Both the position numbers and the translations under genes were made by a program. The notes under the pieces were generated by a model. The model ran no database searches. It was given only the letters and a program-made list of their open reading frames with translations, and was not told the origin of the DNA. Below, one piece after another: positions 1 through 8,924 of a stretch of DNA of 47,489 nucleotides. Within the stretch, counting starts at the first letter, position 1. Every line of letters starts with the position of its first letter. The DNA comes from Zhongshania sp. (GTDB taxonomy: Bacteria; Pseudomonadota; Gammaproteobacteria; Pseudomonadales; Spongiibacteraceae): NCBI GenBank assembly GCA_018066965.1, contig JAGPVP010000093.1, positions 1-47,489 on the forward strand, in the 5' to 3' direction.

Positions 1-141
1 TCGCGAGCATATGACCAGTGATGTTAGAGCTTACATTAAGTATTACAACTTAGACCGGCTCCACTCATCGAACAATGATTTATCGCCGGTTCAGTATGAA
101 AAATTAGCAAATTAATGTGTCCGGTTTTGTTGACCAGAACA
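1..141 (+). mobile_element. Right end of an IS3-family insertion sequence
   Basis: The first bases hold the C-terminal end of an IS3-type transposase, followed within about 26 bases by a probable right terminal repeat ending in CA at 140-141 (tgtccggttttgttgaccag and following bases). IS3-family ends characteristically finish in 5'-TG...CA-3'. The left end lies outside the window, so neither the full inverted-repeat pair nor a target duplication can be verified. The boundary is inferred because a structured repeat, also present intact at 526-630, starts at 142. Confidence 0.6.
2..115 (+). CDS. IS3-family transposase OrfB, C-terminal fragment (cut by window start)
   Basis: Thirty-seven codons are open from base 2 to a TAA stop at 113-115. 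The peptide carries the pattern Y-I-K-Y-Y-N-x-x-R-L-H-S-S-N...L-S-P-V-Q-Y-E, which matches the end of the DDE integrase-core transposases (rve family) of IS3 elements, where YN..RLHSSL...SP..FE closes the protein. The catalytic DDE residues would lie upstream, outside the window, so I cannot say whether the gene is intact. Confidence 0.75.
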   Translation, partial: REHMTSDVRAYIKYYNLDRLHSSNNDLSPVQYEKLAN

Positions 142-250
142 ATGGCGCTTTTTGCCATCGACGATGATGCAGGGTGCCTTTTTTCTTTGCTTACTTTCTT
201 TTTGGGCCAAGCAAAAAGAAAGTAAGTCGCCCAGCGAGGGCGAAATCAAG
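142..250. repeat. Three-hairpin interspersed repeat, copy A
   Basis: The unit has three consecutive stem-loops: 142-158 (ATGGC / GCCAT), 190-226 (a perfect 15-bp stem, CTTACTTTCTTTTTG with its complement, 7-nt loop) and 228-242 (CGCCC / GGGCG). A second copy with the same order lies at 526-630. It begins exactly where the IS3 end stops, so the IS probably inserted into its edge. No convincing gene is present here. Similar hairpin repeats are common between genes in Gammaproteobacteria, but I know no name for this one. Confidence 0.7.
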
Positions 251-296
251 GCTAGCAGTAAACTGAAAAAACTAGTCTAAAATCAGGTATCTAAAT

Positions 297-358
297 AAAG
301 GCATTCACTCCGCTCACCTGGATACCCGATCGGGGTCGGGTATGACGAGGTACTAAAG
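297..358. repeat. REP-like palindrome, copy 1
   Basis: The stem ATACCCGA (322-329) pairs with TCGGGTAT (336-343) around a 6-nt loop. It is preceded by the conserved lead-in GCATTC-CT-CGCTCACCTGG and followed by GAC. It shares lead-in, stem and tail with copies at 782-847, 9436-9494, 9664-9722 and 9842-9890. Confidence 0.75.
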
Positions 359-525
359 AATTCTCATCCTTTCTAACACGATCGTTTTTACCAAAATACT
401 CCCCGCGGCCACCAAGCCCTTCAGCGCCGCTGAGCACTGGAGCAAGTAACGGGTTAAGCGGGAAACTGTTTGAGCCGCAGGCGAGTTTTTCCCGCGCCGT
501 TACTTGTGAAGCGCGCAAGGTATCG
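359..525. other. Intergenic stretch without a recognisable gene
   Basis: Between the first REP-like palindrome and the second three-hairpin repeat, open frames exist only on the reverse strand. They run straight through both repeats, have no ribosome-binding site and resemble no family I recognise. I see no gene here. Confidence 0.5.
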
Positions 526-630
526 ATGGCGTTTTTTGCCATCGACGGTGATGTAGGGTGCCTTTTTTCTTTGCTTACTTTCTTTTTGGGCATGCAAAAA
601 GAAAGTGAGTCGTCCAGAAGGACGAAAAAG
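526..630. repeat. Three-hairpin interspersed repeat, copy B
   Basis: It has the same three stem-loops as copy A: 526-542, 574-609 and 611-624. The third stem is CGTCC / GGACG here against CGCCC / GGGCG in copy A, a compensatory C-G to T-A exchange. The long second stem carries one G-T wobble. The loops differ in length and sequence while the stems are kept. Confidence 0.7.
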
Positions 631-781
631 TTGCTATCAGTTAAACGCCAAAATTGAGCAATGCCTGTGGCATTCGGGGCCAGGCAGTCCTCGCTGAAAG
701 CATCCCATTGAATTTCTGCGATGCTCGGTGAGTTCAAAAGCGGGATCAAATACCATGCCGGACGTCTGACGACAGATGCTT

Positions 782-847
782 AAAAGCATTCGCTACCCGC
801 TCACCTGGATACCCGATCGGAGTCGGGTATGACGAGATACTAAAGAG
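782..847. repeat. REP-like palindrome, copy 2
   Basis: Stem ATACCCGA (809-816) with TCGGGTAT (823-830), loop TCGGAG, same lead-in and same tail (GACGAG-TACTAAAGA) as copy 1. Copies 1 and 2 flank the second three-hairpin repeat and form the closest pair of this family in the window. Confidence 0.75.
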
Positions 848-936
848 TCCTGCCCCACGCGAAGGTTGGTTCTTACCATCCCCCCACACCTCGCGCTGAA
901 AGCGCGAAAATAGACCCTTATTCACAGGCCGCTTAG

Positions 937-952
937 CTGCTAGAATAGGCGC
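937..952 (+). promoter_or_regulatory. Probable extended -10 promoter of leuS
   Basis: An extended -10 element, TGC-TAGAAT (938-946), lies about 50 bases before the leuS start and is followed by a GC-rich discriminator (GGCGCC). No good -35 is present, which fits an extended -10 promoter. In translation genes a GC-rich discriminator often goes with stringent (ppGpp) control. That regulation is inferred only. Confidence 0.5.
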
Positions 953-993
953 CCTTAAATTATTCGCCGCTGTACAGAGAACTGACACCGCCA

Positions 994-3453
994 ATGGACC
1001 ATCAATACGCCCCCCGCGACATCGAAACCTGCGCCCAACAATTTTGGCAGGATCAAAACAGTTTCGCCGCCGTCGAAGACGCCAGCCGCGAAAAATACTA
1101 TTGCTTGGCGATGTTCCCCTACCCCAGCGGCAAATTACATATGGGGCATGTTCGCAACTACAGTATCGCCGATGTGATCTCGCGCTATCAGCGCATGTTG
1201 GGCAAAAATGTCTTGCAGCCCATGGGTTGGGATGCGTTTGGTTTGCCTGCAGAAAATGCCGCCGTTAAAAACAAAACGGCACCGGCAAAATGGACGGTTG
1301 AAAATATCGCCTATATGCGCGATCAGCTTAAGCAATTAGGTTTTGCCTACGACTGGAATCGCGAATTCGCCACCTGCAAGCCAGATTATTATCGCTGGGA
1401 GCAATGGTTCTTCACCCGTTTATACGAAAAAGGCATGGTCTATAAAAAGACCTCGGCGGTGAACTGGTGCCCCGTCGATGAAACCGTACTCGCCAATGAA
1501 CAGGTTATCGACGGCTGCTGCTGGCGCTGTGACACCCAAGTTCAGCGCAAAGAAATTCCCCAGTGGTTTATTAAAATCACTAGCTATGCCGATCAACTGC
1601 TCAACGATTTAGACCAGCTAGACGGCTGGCCTGAGCAAGTTAAGACCATGCAGCGTAACTGGATTGGCCGCTCGCAGGGCGTACAAATGCGCTTTGACCT
1701 AGACGCCCCCGTTGCTGGCATGGACAATTTTGAGGTTTACACCACTCGCCCCGACACGCTCATGGGCGTCACTTATGTCAGCTTGGCGGCAGAACACCCC
1801 ATCAGTCTAGAGTTAGCAAAAACCAATACTGAACTAGCAGAGTTTATCGACGGATGCCGCAACAGCTCCGTGGCCGAAGCCGATATGGCCACCATGGAAA
1901 AGAAAGGCATGGCCACCGGCATTAACGCCCGTCACCCCATTACTGGCGAGCCAGTGCAAGTGTGGATAGCCAATTACGTATTAATGGATTACGGCACCGG
2001 CGCCGTAATGGCTGTGCCCGCCCACGACCAGCGCGACTACGAATTTGCTAAAAAATATGATCTAGCGATCAATCAAGTTATCGCCCCTGAAAATGGCGAC
2101 ACTGTAAATTTAGACGACGGTGCCTTCACCGACAAAGGCGTATTGGTAAATTCCGCCGCATTTGACGGTTTAAACTTTGACGCGGCTTTCAAGGCTATTT
2201 CCGACGAGTTAGTCGCCCAAGGTAAAGGCAAGGTCACGACCAACTATCGTCTTCGTGACTGGGGTGTTTCTCGCCAGCGTTACTGGGGCGCGCCGATCCC
2301 TATTTTTAATCTGCCTGATGGCGGTGAGATTGCCGTTCCTGCCCACAAGCTTCCAATCCTACTGCCGGAAGATGTAGAAATGGATGGCGTGCAGTCACCC
2401 ATTAAAGCGGATACTGAATGGCGTAAAGACGAGCTCGACGGCGTGGCTGTAGAGCGCGAAACTGACACCTTCGATACCTTTATGGAATCGAGCTGGTACT
2501 ACGCGCGTTTTACCTGCCCAGACTTTGAAGGCGGCATGCTCGACCCTGACCGCGCCAATTACTGGTTGCCGGTAGACCAATATGTGGGCGGTATTGAGCA
2601 CGCGATTCTTCATCTTTTATACGCGCGCTTCTTTCACAAATTAATGCGTGACGAAGGCCTGCTGGATTCTGACGAGCCGTTTAAGCAGTTGCTCTGCCAA
2701 GGCATGGTATTAAAAGATGGCAGCAAGATGTCCAAGTCCAAGGGCAATACCGTCGACCCGCAGTCATTAATAGAACAATATGGCGCAGACACCGTGCGCT
2801 TATTCATTATGTTTGCGGCGCCGCCAGAGCAAAGTCTGGAGTGGTCGGACAGCGCCGTAGAAGGCTCGCACCGCTTCTTAAAACGGCTGTGGAAATTAGC
2901 AGCTACGCATCTTGAAGCCGGAGCAGCACCAGCGCTAACGCCAGAGAACTTAACTGGCCCGCAGCAGGATTTACGTCGCAAAACCCACGAGACTATCGCC
3001 AAAGTCAGTGACGATTATGGCCGCCGCCTCACCTTCAACACCGCCATCGCGGCCGTGATGGAATTGGTTAACGATATTAGCCGCTTCCAACGTCAGAGTG
3101 AGCAGTGCCTCGCCGTTGAGCGCGAAGCCATTGAAGCAACTGTGCGCTTACTAGCACCCATCGTGCCGCATATTAGCCATCAGCTGTGGATCAATCTTGG
3201 CCATAGCGATGCGGTCATTGACGCACCGTGGCCACAAGTCGACGACAGCGCGCTGGTTCGCAACACTATTGAAATGGCGGTACAGGTCAATGGTAAACTG
3301 CGGGCTACCATCGAAGTTGCCGCCGACGCTGACGCCGAAAGCATTAAGCAAATGGCGCGGGAACATGACAACGTAAAACGCTTCCTTGCCGATGTGACCA
3401 TCCGCAAAGAAATTTTAGTTCCTAAAAAATTGGTGAACATCGTTGCTAATTAA
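994..3453 (+). CDS. leuS: Leucyl-tRNA synthetase
   Basis: This class I aminoacyl-tRNA synthetase charges tRNA-Leu with leucine in the cytoplasm. The 819-residue length is slightly under the usual ~860. Visible signatures are the HIGH-type motif HMGH at residues 49-52 after F-P-Y-P-S-G, a cysteine-rich zinc-type insertion with [13 protein letters not shown] near residue 160, the CP1 editing domain with T-T-R-P-D-T from about residue 249 and the editing aspartate in VPAHDQRDY near 341, and KMSKS at 578-582. The Shine-Dalgarno match is weak. It is the first gene of leuS-lptE-holA, and its last codons overlap lptE by 11 bases, implying translational coupling. Identification is certain. Confidence 0.98.
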   Translation: MDHQYAPRDIETCAQQFWQDQNSFAAVEDASREKYYCLAMFPYPSGKLHMGHVRNYSIADVISRYQRMLGKNVLQPMGWDAFGLPAENAAVKNKTAPAKWTVENIAYMRDQLKQLGFAYDWNREFATCKPDYYRWEQWFFTRLYEKGMVYKKTSAVNWCPVDETVLANEQVIDGCCWRCDTQVQRKEIPQWFIKITSYADQLLNDLDQLDGWPEQVKTMQRNWIGRSQGVQMRFDLDAPVAGMDNFEVYTTRPDTLMGVTYVSLAAEHPISLELAKTNTELAEFIDGCRNSSVAEADMATMEKKGMATGINARHPITGEPVQVWIANYVLMDYGTGAVMAVPAHDQRDYEFAKKYDLAINQVIAPENGDTVNLDDGAFTDKGVLVNSAAFDGLNFDAAFKAISDELVAQGKGKVTTNYRLRDWGVSRQRYWGAPIPIFNLPDGGEIAVPAHKLPILLPEDVEMDGVQSPIKADTEWRKDELDGVAVERETDTFDTFMESSWYYARFTCPDFEGGMLDPDRANYWLPVDQYVGGIEHAILHLLYARFFHKLMRDEGLLDSDEPFKQLLCQGMVLKDGSKMSKSKGNTVDPQSLIEQYGADTVRLFIMFAAPPEQSLEWSDSAVEGSHRFLKRLWKLAATHLEAGAAPALTPENLTGPQQDLRRKTHETIAKVSDDYGRRLTFNTAIAAVMELVNDISRFQRQSEQCLAVEREAIEATVRLLAPIVPHISHQLWINLGHSDAVIDAPWPQVDDSALVRNTIEMAVQVNGKLRATIEVAADADAESIKQMAREHDNVKRFLADVTIRKEILVPKKLVNIVAN

Positions 3454-3961
3454 GCTAACAACTAAAGCGCTCATCGCCGCTGCCTGCCTTACGCTTGCCG
3501 GCTGCGGTTTTGCCCTGCGCGGCGACGCCAGCATAGATGCAGAGATGCAGCCTATTTACGTTGTTAGCGACCGTGCCAGTCAGGAGCTAAGCCTCTCGTT
3601 AAAGCGCCAATTTGCCATCAACGACGTCGCCGTTAGCAAGAGCCGTAAAGGTGCAAAACTACTCGTTGTTATAAAGTTATTGGACGAAGACAAACGCAGC
3701 GTCGCTTTAGACCGCGAAGCCCGTGATGCAGAATACGCACTATTTGAATCTGCCAGTATCGAACTACAAAGTCCGGACGGCACCAACTTGCGCGGCCCAC
3801 ATACCGTGCAACAACGTCGTGTTATCGTAAATGACCCGAACAACCCGGTTGGCGAAGAAACCGAATCGACTATTGTTCGCGCTGAAATGCGTGAACAACT
3901 GAGTATTCGCCTCGCCCGCCAAGTCGAATTCTGGTCACATCAAATTCAAGAAAGCCGCTAA
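3443..3961 (+). CDS. lptE: LPS-assembly lipoprotein LptE
   Basis: LptE is the outer-membrane lipoprotein plug of the LptD translocon that places lipopolysaccharide in the outer leaflet. The 172-residue product has a short signal sequence ending in the lipobox L-A-G-C with the lipidated Cys at 21, followed by GFALRG, the hallmark start of mature LptE (RlpB). The start is TTG: an in-frame stop at 3434-3436 excludes anything further upstream, so the gene must begin inside the 3' end of leuS. Its stop overlaps the holA start as TAATG. The leuS-lptE-holA order is classic for Gammaproteobacteria. Confidence 0.93.
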   Translation: MLIKLTTKALIAAACLTLAGCGFALRGDASIDAEMQPIYVVSDRASQELSLSLKRQFAINDVAVSKSRKGAKLLVVIKLLDEDKRSVALDREARDAEYALFESASIELQSPDGTNLRGPHTVQQRRVIVNDPNNPVGEETESTIVRAEMREQLSIRLARQVEFWSHQIQESR

Positions 3962-4983
3962 TGCGGATACGCTCGGAACAACTCACCGGACACCTCAGCA
4001 AGCAATTACTGTCTGCCTATCTGGTCTGCGGTGACGAGCTTCTCATCACCCAAGAATGCTGCGACACCATCCGTCAACATTGCCGCAAAGAAGGCATTAG
4101 CGAACGCGAAGTGCTCAATGTTGATCGTAGCTTTGACTGGGGCCAACTGCTCGACGCCGGTCAATCGATGTCTTTATTCGGCGAGCGCAAACTTATCGAA
4201 TTGCGCCTTGGCGACAGTAAAATGGATCAGAAAAGCTCCGCCGCACTGCAGGAATATCTACAACATGCTGACGGCAGCAATATTCTGTTAGTAAGCTGCG
4301 GCAAGCTCGATAGCCGCAGCATGAACAGCAAGTGGGTAAAAGCAATAGACGGCGCAGGCGCGGTTATTCAAGTGTGGCCAATAGACCGCCAACATCTGAA
4401 CAATTGGATTATGCAGCGCATGCGTAATATCGGCCTAAGCGCTGACAGCGATGCGGTGCAATTGCTAGCCGACCGCGTTGAAGGGAACCTACTTGCGGCC
4501 GACCAAGAAATTTCTAAACTCAAAATATTAGCCGGCGATCAAACTATCACCGCCGACATTGTTGCCAATGCCGTCGCCAGCAGCGCTCGCTACGACGTAT
4601 TTAAATTGATTGATACCGCACTGGAGGGTAACGCCGGCAATGCCTTACAAATGCTAAATAGCCTACAGGCAGAAGGCGGCGAAGACATCGCCATGCTTGG
4701 CGCTATTACCCGAGAGATTCGCACGCTCTACCAATGTGCCCAGCAGTTAGAACAGGGCGGCGGCATAGATCGCGTTTTAGATGGCGCCCGTGTGTGGGAC
4801 AAGCGCAAAGTACTTTATAAAAACACCTTACGTCGCTTAAAGAGCGCGCATCTCGGTAGACTTCTACAACTCGCCACCCGTATAGATGCCGCCCAAAAAG
4901 GCCAAAGCAAAGAGAATGGCACCGTGCTACTTGCTAACTTAGTCTCACTGCTAGCGGGTCAAAAGCTCACCGAAGTAGTGTAA
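3961..4983 (+). CDS. holA: DNA polymerase III subunit delta
   Basis: HolA is the clamp-loader subunit that opens the beta clamp during replication. The 340-residue protein matches the family length (~340) and its pattern: an N-terminal AAA-like domain beginning with Y-L-V-C-G-D-E-L-L (residues ~20-28), the segment S-L-F-G-E-R-K-L-I-E-L-R near residue 72, and a helical C-terminus rich in R and K ending in L-V-S-L-L-A-G-Q. Like other delta subunits it has no Walker A motif. The start ATG overlaps the lptE stop by one base, so it is the last gene of a translationally coupled operon. Confidence 0.95.
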   Translation: MRIRSEQLTGHLSKQLLSAYLVCGDELLITQECCDTIRQHCRKEGISEREVLNVDRSFDWGQLLDAGQSMSLFGERKLIELRLGDSKMDQKSSAALQEYLQHADGSNILLVSCGKLDSRSMNSKWVKAIDGAGAVIQVWPIDRQHLNNWIMQRMRNIGLSADSDAVQLLADRVEGNLLAADQEISKLKILAGDQTITADIVANAVASSARYDVFKLIDTALEGNAGNALQMLNSLQAEGGEDIAMLGAITREIRTLYQCAQQLEQGGGIDRVLDGARVWDKRKVLYKNTLRRLKSAHLGRLLQLATRIDAAQKGQSKENGTVLLANLVSLLAGQKLTEVV

Positions 4984-5073
4984 AGCACGCATTCGATTCG
5001 CAAGATTTTTCCCGAAATTTCTGTCTTCGTCAAAGCCTCGCCATCTAAGCGCAAGGCTTCAGAACATGAAAAC

Positions 5074-7107
5074 TCAGCCACCAATGCCAGACAAGCCGTC
5101 AAACAAACCATCTAAAGCAGACAGTGGCAATGCACCCAAGCCTTGTAGTAATGACGGCAATAGCAAGGTGTCCAAATCGTAGGTCACTTCGCGCGCCACT
5201 AGCAACAAAGCGGTGCTCAGGAATTTAGGACCAAGCCCAATCGCATCGCTCACTTCGGCGGGCGCGAACTCTTCGATCGGTATCACTTTCAGCAGTAAAT
5301 TGGCCAGTAAATCATCGGTGGTAGACACCACAACCTGTCCTATTTCACTCGTACTCACATTACCTACCGCGTCGATGACACGGGTCACATCAAACAGTAA
5401 TTCAGACAATAAACTCAAGGCACCGCCAGCAACCGGAACGCTGCCGCCCTCTTCCTCGATGCTATCGACAATGCCCTGAATATTCGCGGCCAAATGATTT
5501 AGCGGGTCGGTTAGGCTACGGAGGTCTGCACTCGTTGCATCATCGCCGCTGCCGGTCTCGCCGGTAAATTGCTCTAACGCCGCCGCAAGCTGGTCAAATG
5601 GCGCAGGTAAACCATCTGCCCCTGCGGCCGGTACCGCTTTCTGTAGGCTCTGCAAAGCGTACAACAAAGCCTGACTAGCCCGCTCACCTCCGGCGAGTGC
5701 CAGCTCGGGATTTTGCTCTGTGGCGGCACCCTGCAAGCCGCTAAGTAGAGAATCCACAACTTCCAGTAAGGCATTGCCAGACTCACCTACTGCAGCGACC
5801 ACACCGGCCAAGTTTGCCTCTGGAATGGCACCCGCTAGACTAGCAAAACCATCAGCGAATTGAGTCTGCACCGGATCAAGATTGCCCTCCTGATCACTGA
5901 CATCAAAGTCTGATTCACCCTCTAAAGGATTGGTAAAACCGTCGGATGCGGGCAAGCCTACCGCCGCTGCCTGAGTTTGTTCACGGCGAAATGCGGGCTG
6001 TGGTGCTGTTAGCGCCCCTAGGCCAAGCGCAGCATCGTCGGGGTCGACTTGATACACTTCGCCGACCATTTTATCGCCTTTAATCTCGACCCAAACAAAG
6101 CCGTAGCTATCGCCTTTTTCATAGAACACGGGGTTGTCGTCGCGGTGTTCCAAGCTGCGGGTTTTACTCGCCGCACCAGACAGTATAAAGCCGGTTTTTC
6201 CGCAGGACGCGACGGGCATTAACCATTGCAGATCGTGGTCGTGGCCAGCAAAAAAGAAATCAGCTTTATCGCATATGGTCTCTTCTAAAAACGCCTTGTA
6301 CCGACTGCCCGCCAATACTGGCGCCACAAAGCCAGGCACGCCATCGTAGTTACCGGCATTACCATGTGAACCATTAGAAACATAAGGGTGATGAGCAAAA
6401 GCGATTTTCCATTTTGCCTTGCTATTAGCCATTGCCGCTTTCAACCACTGCGCCTGCGCTAGACCGTAGCTGTTATACGAAAAGTTTTCGTTGCTGTCAG
6501 GAAAGCCACCCGCGATTTGATTTGAATCTACAGCGAATAACTCGACTAGAGGCGCCGTCGTATCTCCGCCTTGCGTTAAACGATAATAGCGGGCCGGCAT
6601 ATGCCAGCGCGATGTTTGTCTCGGTCGCTCTGGGTGCAAGGCGTCGCGATAGTGATAATCAACCTGAAAATCACCATTGGCATTATTGGCGCCGTCGCCA
6701 CCAAAAAAGCCGCTGTTATCGTGATTACCCAACACCATATAAAACGGCAAATTGATGGGCCCAAAAGGCAGCTCAAACTTTTCTTCAAACTGCGGATCAA
6801 GCTCTGAGCTCACACCCGATTCGTATATATTATCGCCAAGCCCCAATACCAGATCGCACCCTTTAATCGCACAGACTTTAGCCACCGCCTCACCCACGGC
6901 GTAAGCGCCGGCACTACCGCTACCACCATCACCGATTAAAATCATTCTTACTACCGGCTCAGTAACGTCATCTGGGGTTTCATCTACCGGCGTTTCATCA
7001 ACGACCTCGTCTACCGGTGCAGGCGAAGAGCCTTTAGAAGACGAGCCACCACAAGCGCCCAAGGCGACAATGAAGGCAATAAGTAAGGTGTTAACTAAGT
7101 ATTTCAT
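5074..7107 (-). CDS. Purple-acid-phosphatase-like metallophosphoesterase lipoprotein with long unknown C-terminal region
   Basis: A Sec signal with lipobox L-G-A-C (Cys19) and an acidic Pro/Asp/Glu/Thr linker (residues ~31-52) precede a calcineurin-like phosphoesterase domain at about 54-360. Metal-binding motifs appear in order: GDGGSG (Asp60), GLGDNIYESG, GNHDN, HHPYVSNGSHGN and GHDHDLQW. This arrangement resembles tartrate-resistant (type 5) acid phosphatases, so it probably removes phosphate from organic esters at the outer membrane or cell surface. The last ~300 residues are rich in Ala, Leu and Gly with predicted amphipathic helices and match no family I recognise. ATG is preceded by GAGAGAA. 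It lies 69 bases downstream of phoD on the same strand. Confidence 0.82.
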   Translation of the reverse strand: MKYLVNTLLIAFIVALGACGGSSSKGSSPAPVDEVVDETPVDETPDDVTEPVVRMILIGDGGSGSAGAYAVGEAVAKVCAIKGCDLVLGLGDNIYESGVSSELDPQFEEKFELPFGPINLPFYMVLGNHDNSGFFGGDGANNANGDFQVDYHYRDALHPERPRQTSRWHMPARYYRLTQGGDTTAPLVELFAVDSNQIAGGFPDSNENFSYNSYGLAQAQWLKAAMANSKAKWKIAFAHHPYVSNGSHGNAGNYDGVPGFVAPVLAGSRYKAFLEETICDKADFFFAGHDHDLQWLMPVASCGKTGFILSGAASKTRSLEHRDDNPVFYEKGDSYGFVWVEIKGDKMVGEVYQVDPDDAALGLGALTAPQPAFRREQTQAAAVGLPASDGFTNPLEGESDFDVSDQEGNLDPVQTQFADGFASLAGAIPEANLAGVVAAVGESGNALLEVVDSLLSGLQGAATEQNPELALAGGERASQALLYALQSLQKAVPAAGADGLPAPFDQLAAALEQFTGETGSGDDATSADLRSLTDPLNHLAANIQGIVDSIEEEGGSVPVAGGALSLLSELLFDVTRVIDAVGNVSTSEIGQVVVSTTDDLLANLLLKVIPIEEFAPAEVSDAIGLGPKFLSTALLLVAREVTYDLDTLLLPSLLQGLGALPLSALDGLFDGLSGIGG

Positions 7108-7176
7108 TACATTTCTCTCGGATTCTTTTACGCCACTATCTTACGGTTAGCGTGATTTGAATATCTACAGGACTTG

Positions 7177-8811
7177 TCACACTTTGGGATAAGACACCGG
7201 CGTATCTTCAATAAGCCTGCTACTGCCGCTGTTTACCGACAGCGTTTTAATCTTGACTGACTCCACTCCCGATTGCTCTGCCGAATCGATGCTGGCAGCA
7301 TAATAAAACTCCGCTTGAGCACGCTGATGATTCACATCCATAAGAATAAATCCGTGATTTTTTAAATCGGTGTATTTCATATGCGGATTCACTATTGGCA
7401 ACACCGCAGACACTAACTCCGCAGCGCCATCGGGGAAACCTGGTGACGTCACGCTCGGCGCAACAAACTCCACGCCCAGTGGATCTTCAAGCACGCCACC
7501 GGTTAATACCGCGCTGCTTTTATACAATTCGCTTGCCCAGCTAGTGTGAATATCACCCGTGAGCACCACCATATTATTAATATTATTTTCTTCGACAAAA
7601 TCGAGAATTTCTTCACGCTCTACAGGGTAGCCATCCCATTGATCCATATTGATTGCGACTAGTGGACTAAACTCATTGGTCGGAACACCGGGTAACAAAC
7701 GTTGAATCTCTAGCAATTGCAGTTGGGCAAACATCACTTGCTGGCCAACAAATTTCCACTGCCCTTGGGCCGTTGCTAATTTATTTTTAAACCACTCTTT
7801 TTGGGTTTGACCCAGCAAATCTCTGGCATCACCGCGTGCGGGATCAACTGGGTTTTCTAGCTGCTTAACCCGTCCCTCTAAGCGCGTATCCAGCATCATA
7901 AAGTCGGCTAAATCGCCGTAGCGAAAGGCGCGATAGATACTGTCTTCATTTACCGTTGGCGGGCGAATTGGCATCCATTCAAAGTAGGCCTGTATGGCCT
8001 GCGCCTTGCGATCTGCCCACTCACCTTCGCCTTCGTTATGATTTTCGGCACCGTCTTTGTAAGAATCATTGGCCGACTCATGGTCATCCCAAATTGTTAT
8101 AAAAGGATGGATTAAGTGCGCGGCCTGCAAATCGGCGTCTTTACGGTAATGAGCATAGCGACGGCGATAGTCGTCGAGTACTAAAATTTCGTGTGGCGGA
8201 TCGAGCAAGCGCTGGGCATTGTCGCCATATTGGCTATCGCCATACTCGTAAATGTAGTCGCCCAAATGCAGCACAAAATCGAGATCTGTGCGGTTAGCTA
8301 TCATTCGGTAAACCGAGAAATAGCCGTGGGGATAGCTGCTACAGGAACACACCGCGTAACGCAGGCGTTCAGCGTATTGACCCGGTGTGGGCAATGTTAG
8401 CGCACGACCCACTGGAGACCGCTGTTCACCAACCGAAAAGCGATACCAATAGTGTTGCTCCGACAATAAACCCGCCGCATCAAACTTAACGGTGTAATCA
8501 CGCTCGGCACTGGTGGTGAATATTTCCGATAGTACAACGCTATCAAACTCAGGGTCTTCAGCGACCTCGCAGAGAACATTAATTGCGCCAGTAGATGCCT
8601 GCTCCGGCGTCACCCGTGTCCACAAAATAATCCGATCATCCAGCGGGTCGCCGCTGGCAACGCCATGAATAAAGGAAATCTCAGCGTCTGAACTTGGCGG
8701 GGCCGACGGAGATGATCTCGATCCGGAATTGCTGTTACCGCCACAGGCTGTCAATATTGGCACCGCAATAGACGCCGTGGTCATTGCGCGCAGAAAATGT
8801 CGTCGCTTCAC
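7177..8811 (-). CDS. phoD: PhoD-type alkaline phosphatase/phosphodiesterase, Tat-exported
   Basis: The N-terminus is MKRRHFLRA, a twin-arginine motif (RRxFLR), with a lipobox-like L-T-A-C (Cys23), so it may be a Tat-exported lipoprotein. The 544-residue body has the PhoD/PhoD-N layout: a fibronectin-like N-terminal part with GVASGDPLDDRIILWTRVTP, then metal-site motifs C-S-C-S-S-Y, HLGDYIYEYGD, WDDHESANDSY and L-T-G-D-I-H-T-S-W. Family members are Ca/Fe-dependent and cleave phosphodiesters and monoesters to release phosphate in the periplasm. The start codon is GTG. The neighbouring phosphatase and the same orientation suggest co-transcription for phosphate scavenging. I could not identify a convincing Pho box. 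Confidence 0.9.
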   Translation of the reverse strand: MKRRHFLRAMTTASIAVPILTACGGNSNSGSRSSPSAPPSSDAEISFIHGVASGDPLDDRIILWTRVTPEQASTGAINVLCEVAEDPEFDSVVLSEIFTTSAERDYTVKFDAAGLLSEQHYWYRFSVGEQRSPVGRALTLPTPGQYAERLRYAVCSCSSYPHGYFSVYRMIANRTDLDFVLHLGDYIYEYGDSQYGDNAQRLLDPPHEILVLDDYRRRYAHYRKDADLQAAHLIHPFITIWDDHESANDSYKDGAENHNEGEGEWADRKAQAIQAYFEWMPIRPPTVNEDSIYRAFRYGDLADFMMLDTRLEGRVKQLENPVDPARGDARDLLGQTQKEWFKNKLATAQGQWKFVGQQVMFAQLQLLEIQRLLPGVPTNEFSPLVAINMDQWDGYPVEREEILDFVEENNINNMVVLTGDIHTSWASELYKSSAVLTGGVLEDPLGVEFVAPSVTSPGFPDGAAELVSAVLPIVNPHMKYTDLKNHGFILMDVNHQRAQAEFYYAASIDSAEQSGVESVKIKTLSVNSGSSRLIEDTPVSYPKV

Positions 8812-8924
8812 GGAAAACTCGCTCGTGTTGTCATCAAAAAGTAACAGAATGATAACTTCGTGGTGTTACAAATAAATTTCAGTGCAGATACTGTCATTAA
8901 TTTTCTCGGAGACACTATTAACAG

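Noticed and set aside
291..994. Two reverse-strand frames before leuS
   Set aside because: Both run through REP-like palindromes and the three-hairpin repeat, and their translations look like non-coding text.
8812..8924. Pho box upstream of phoD
   Set aside because: One CTGTCAT half-site is present at 8891-8897, but the second half at the proper 11-base spacing is missing and a looser reverse match (CTGTTAC...) is poor.
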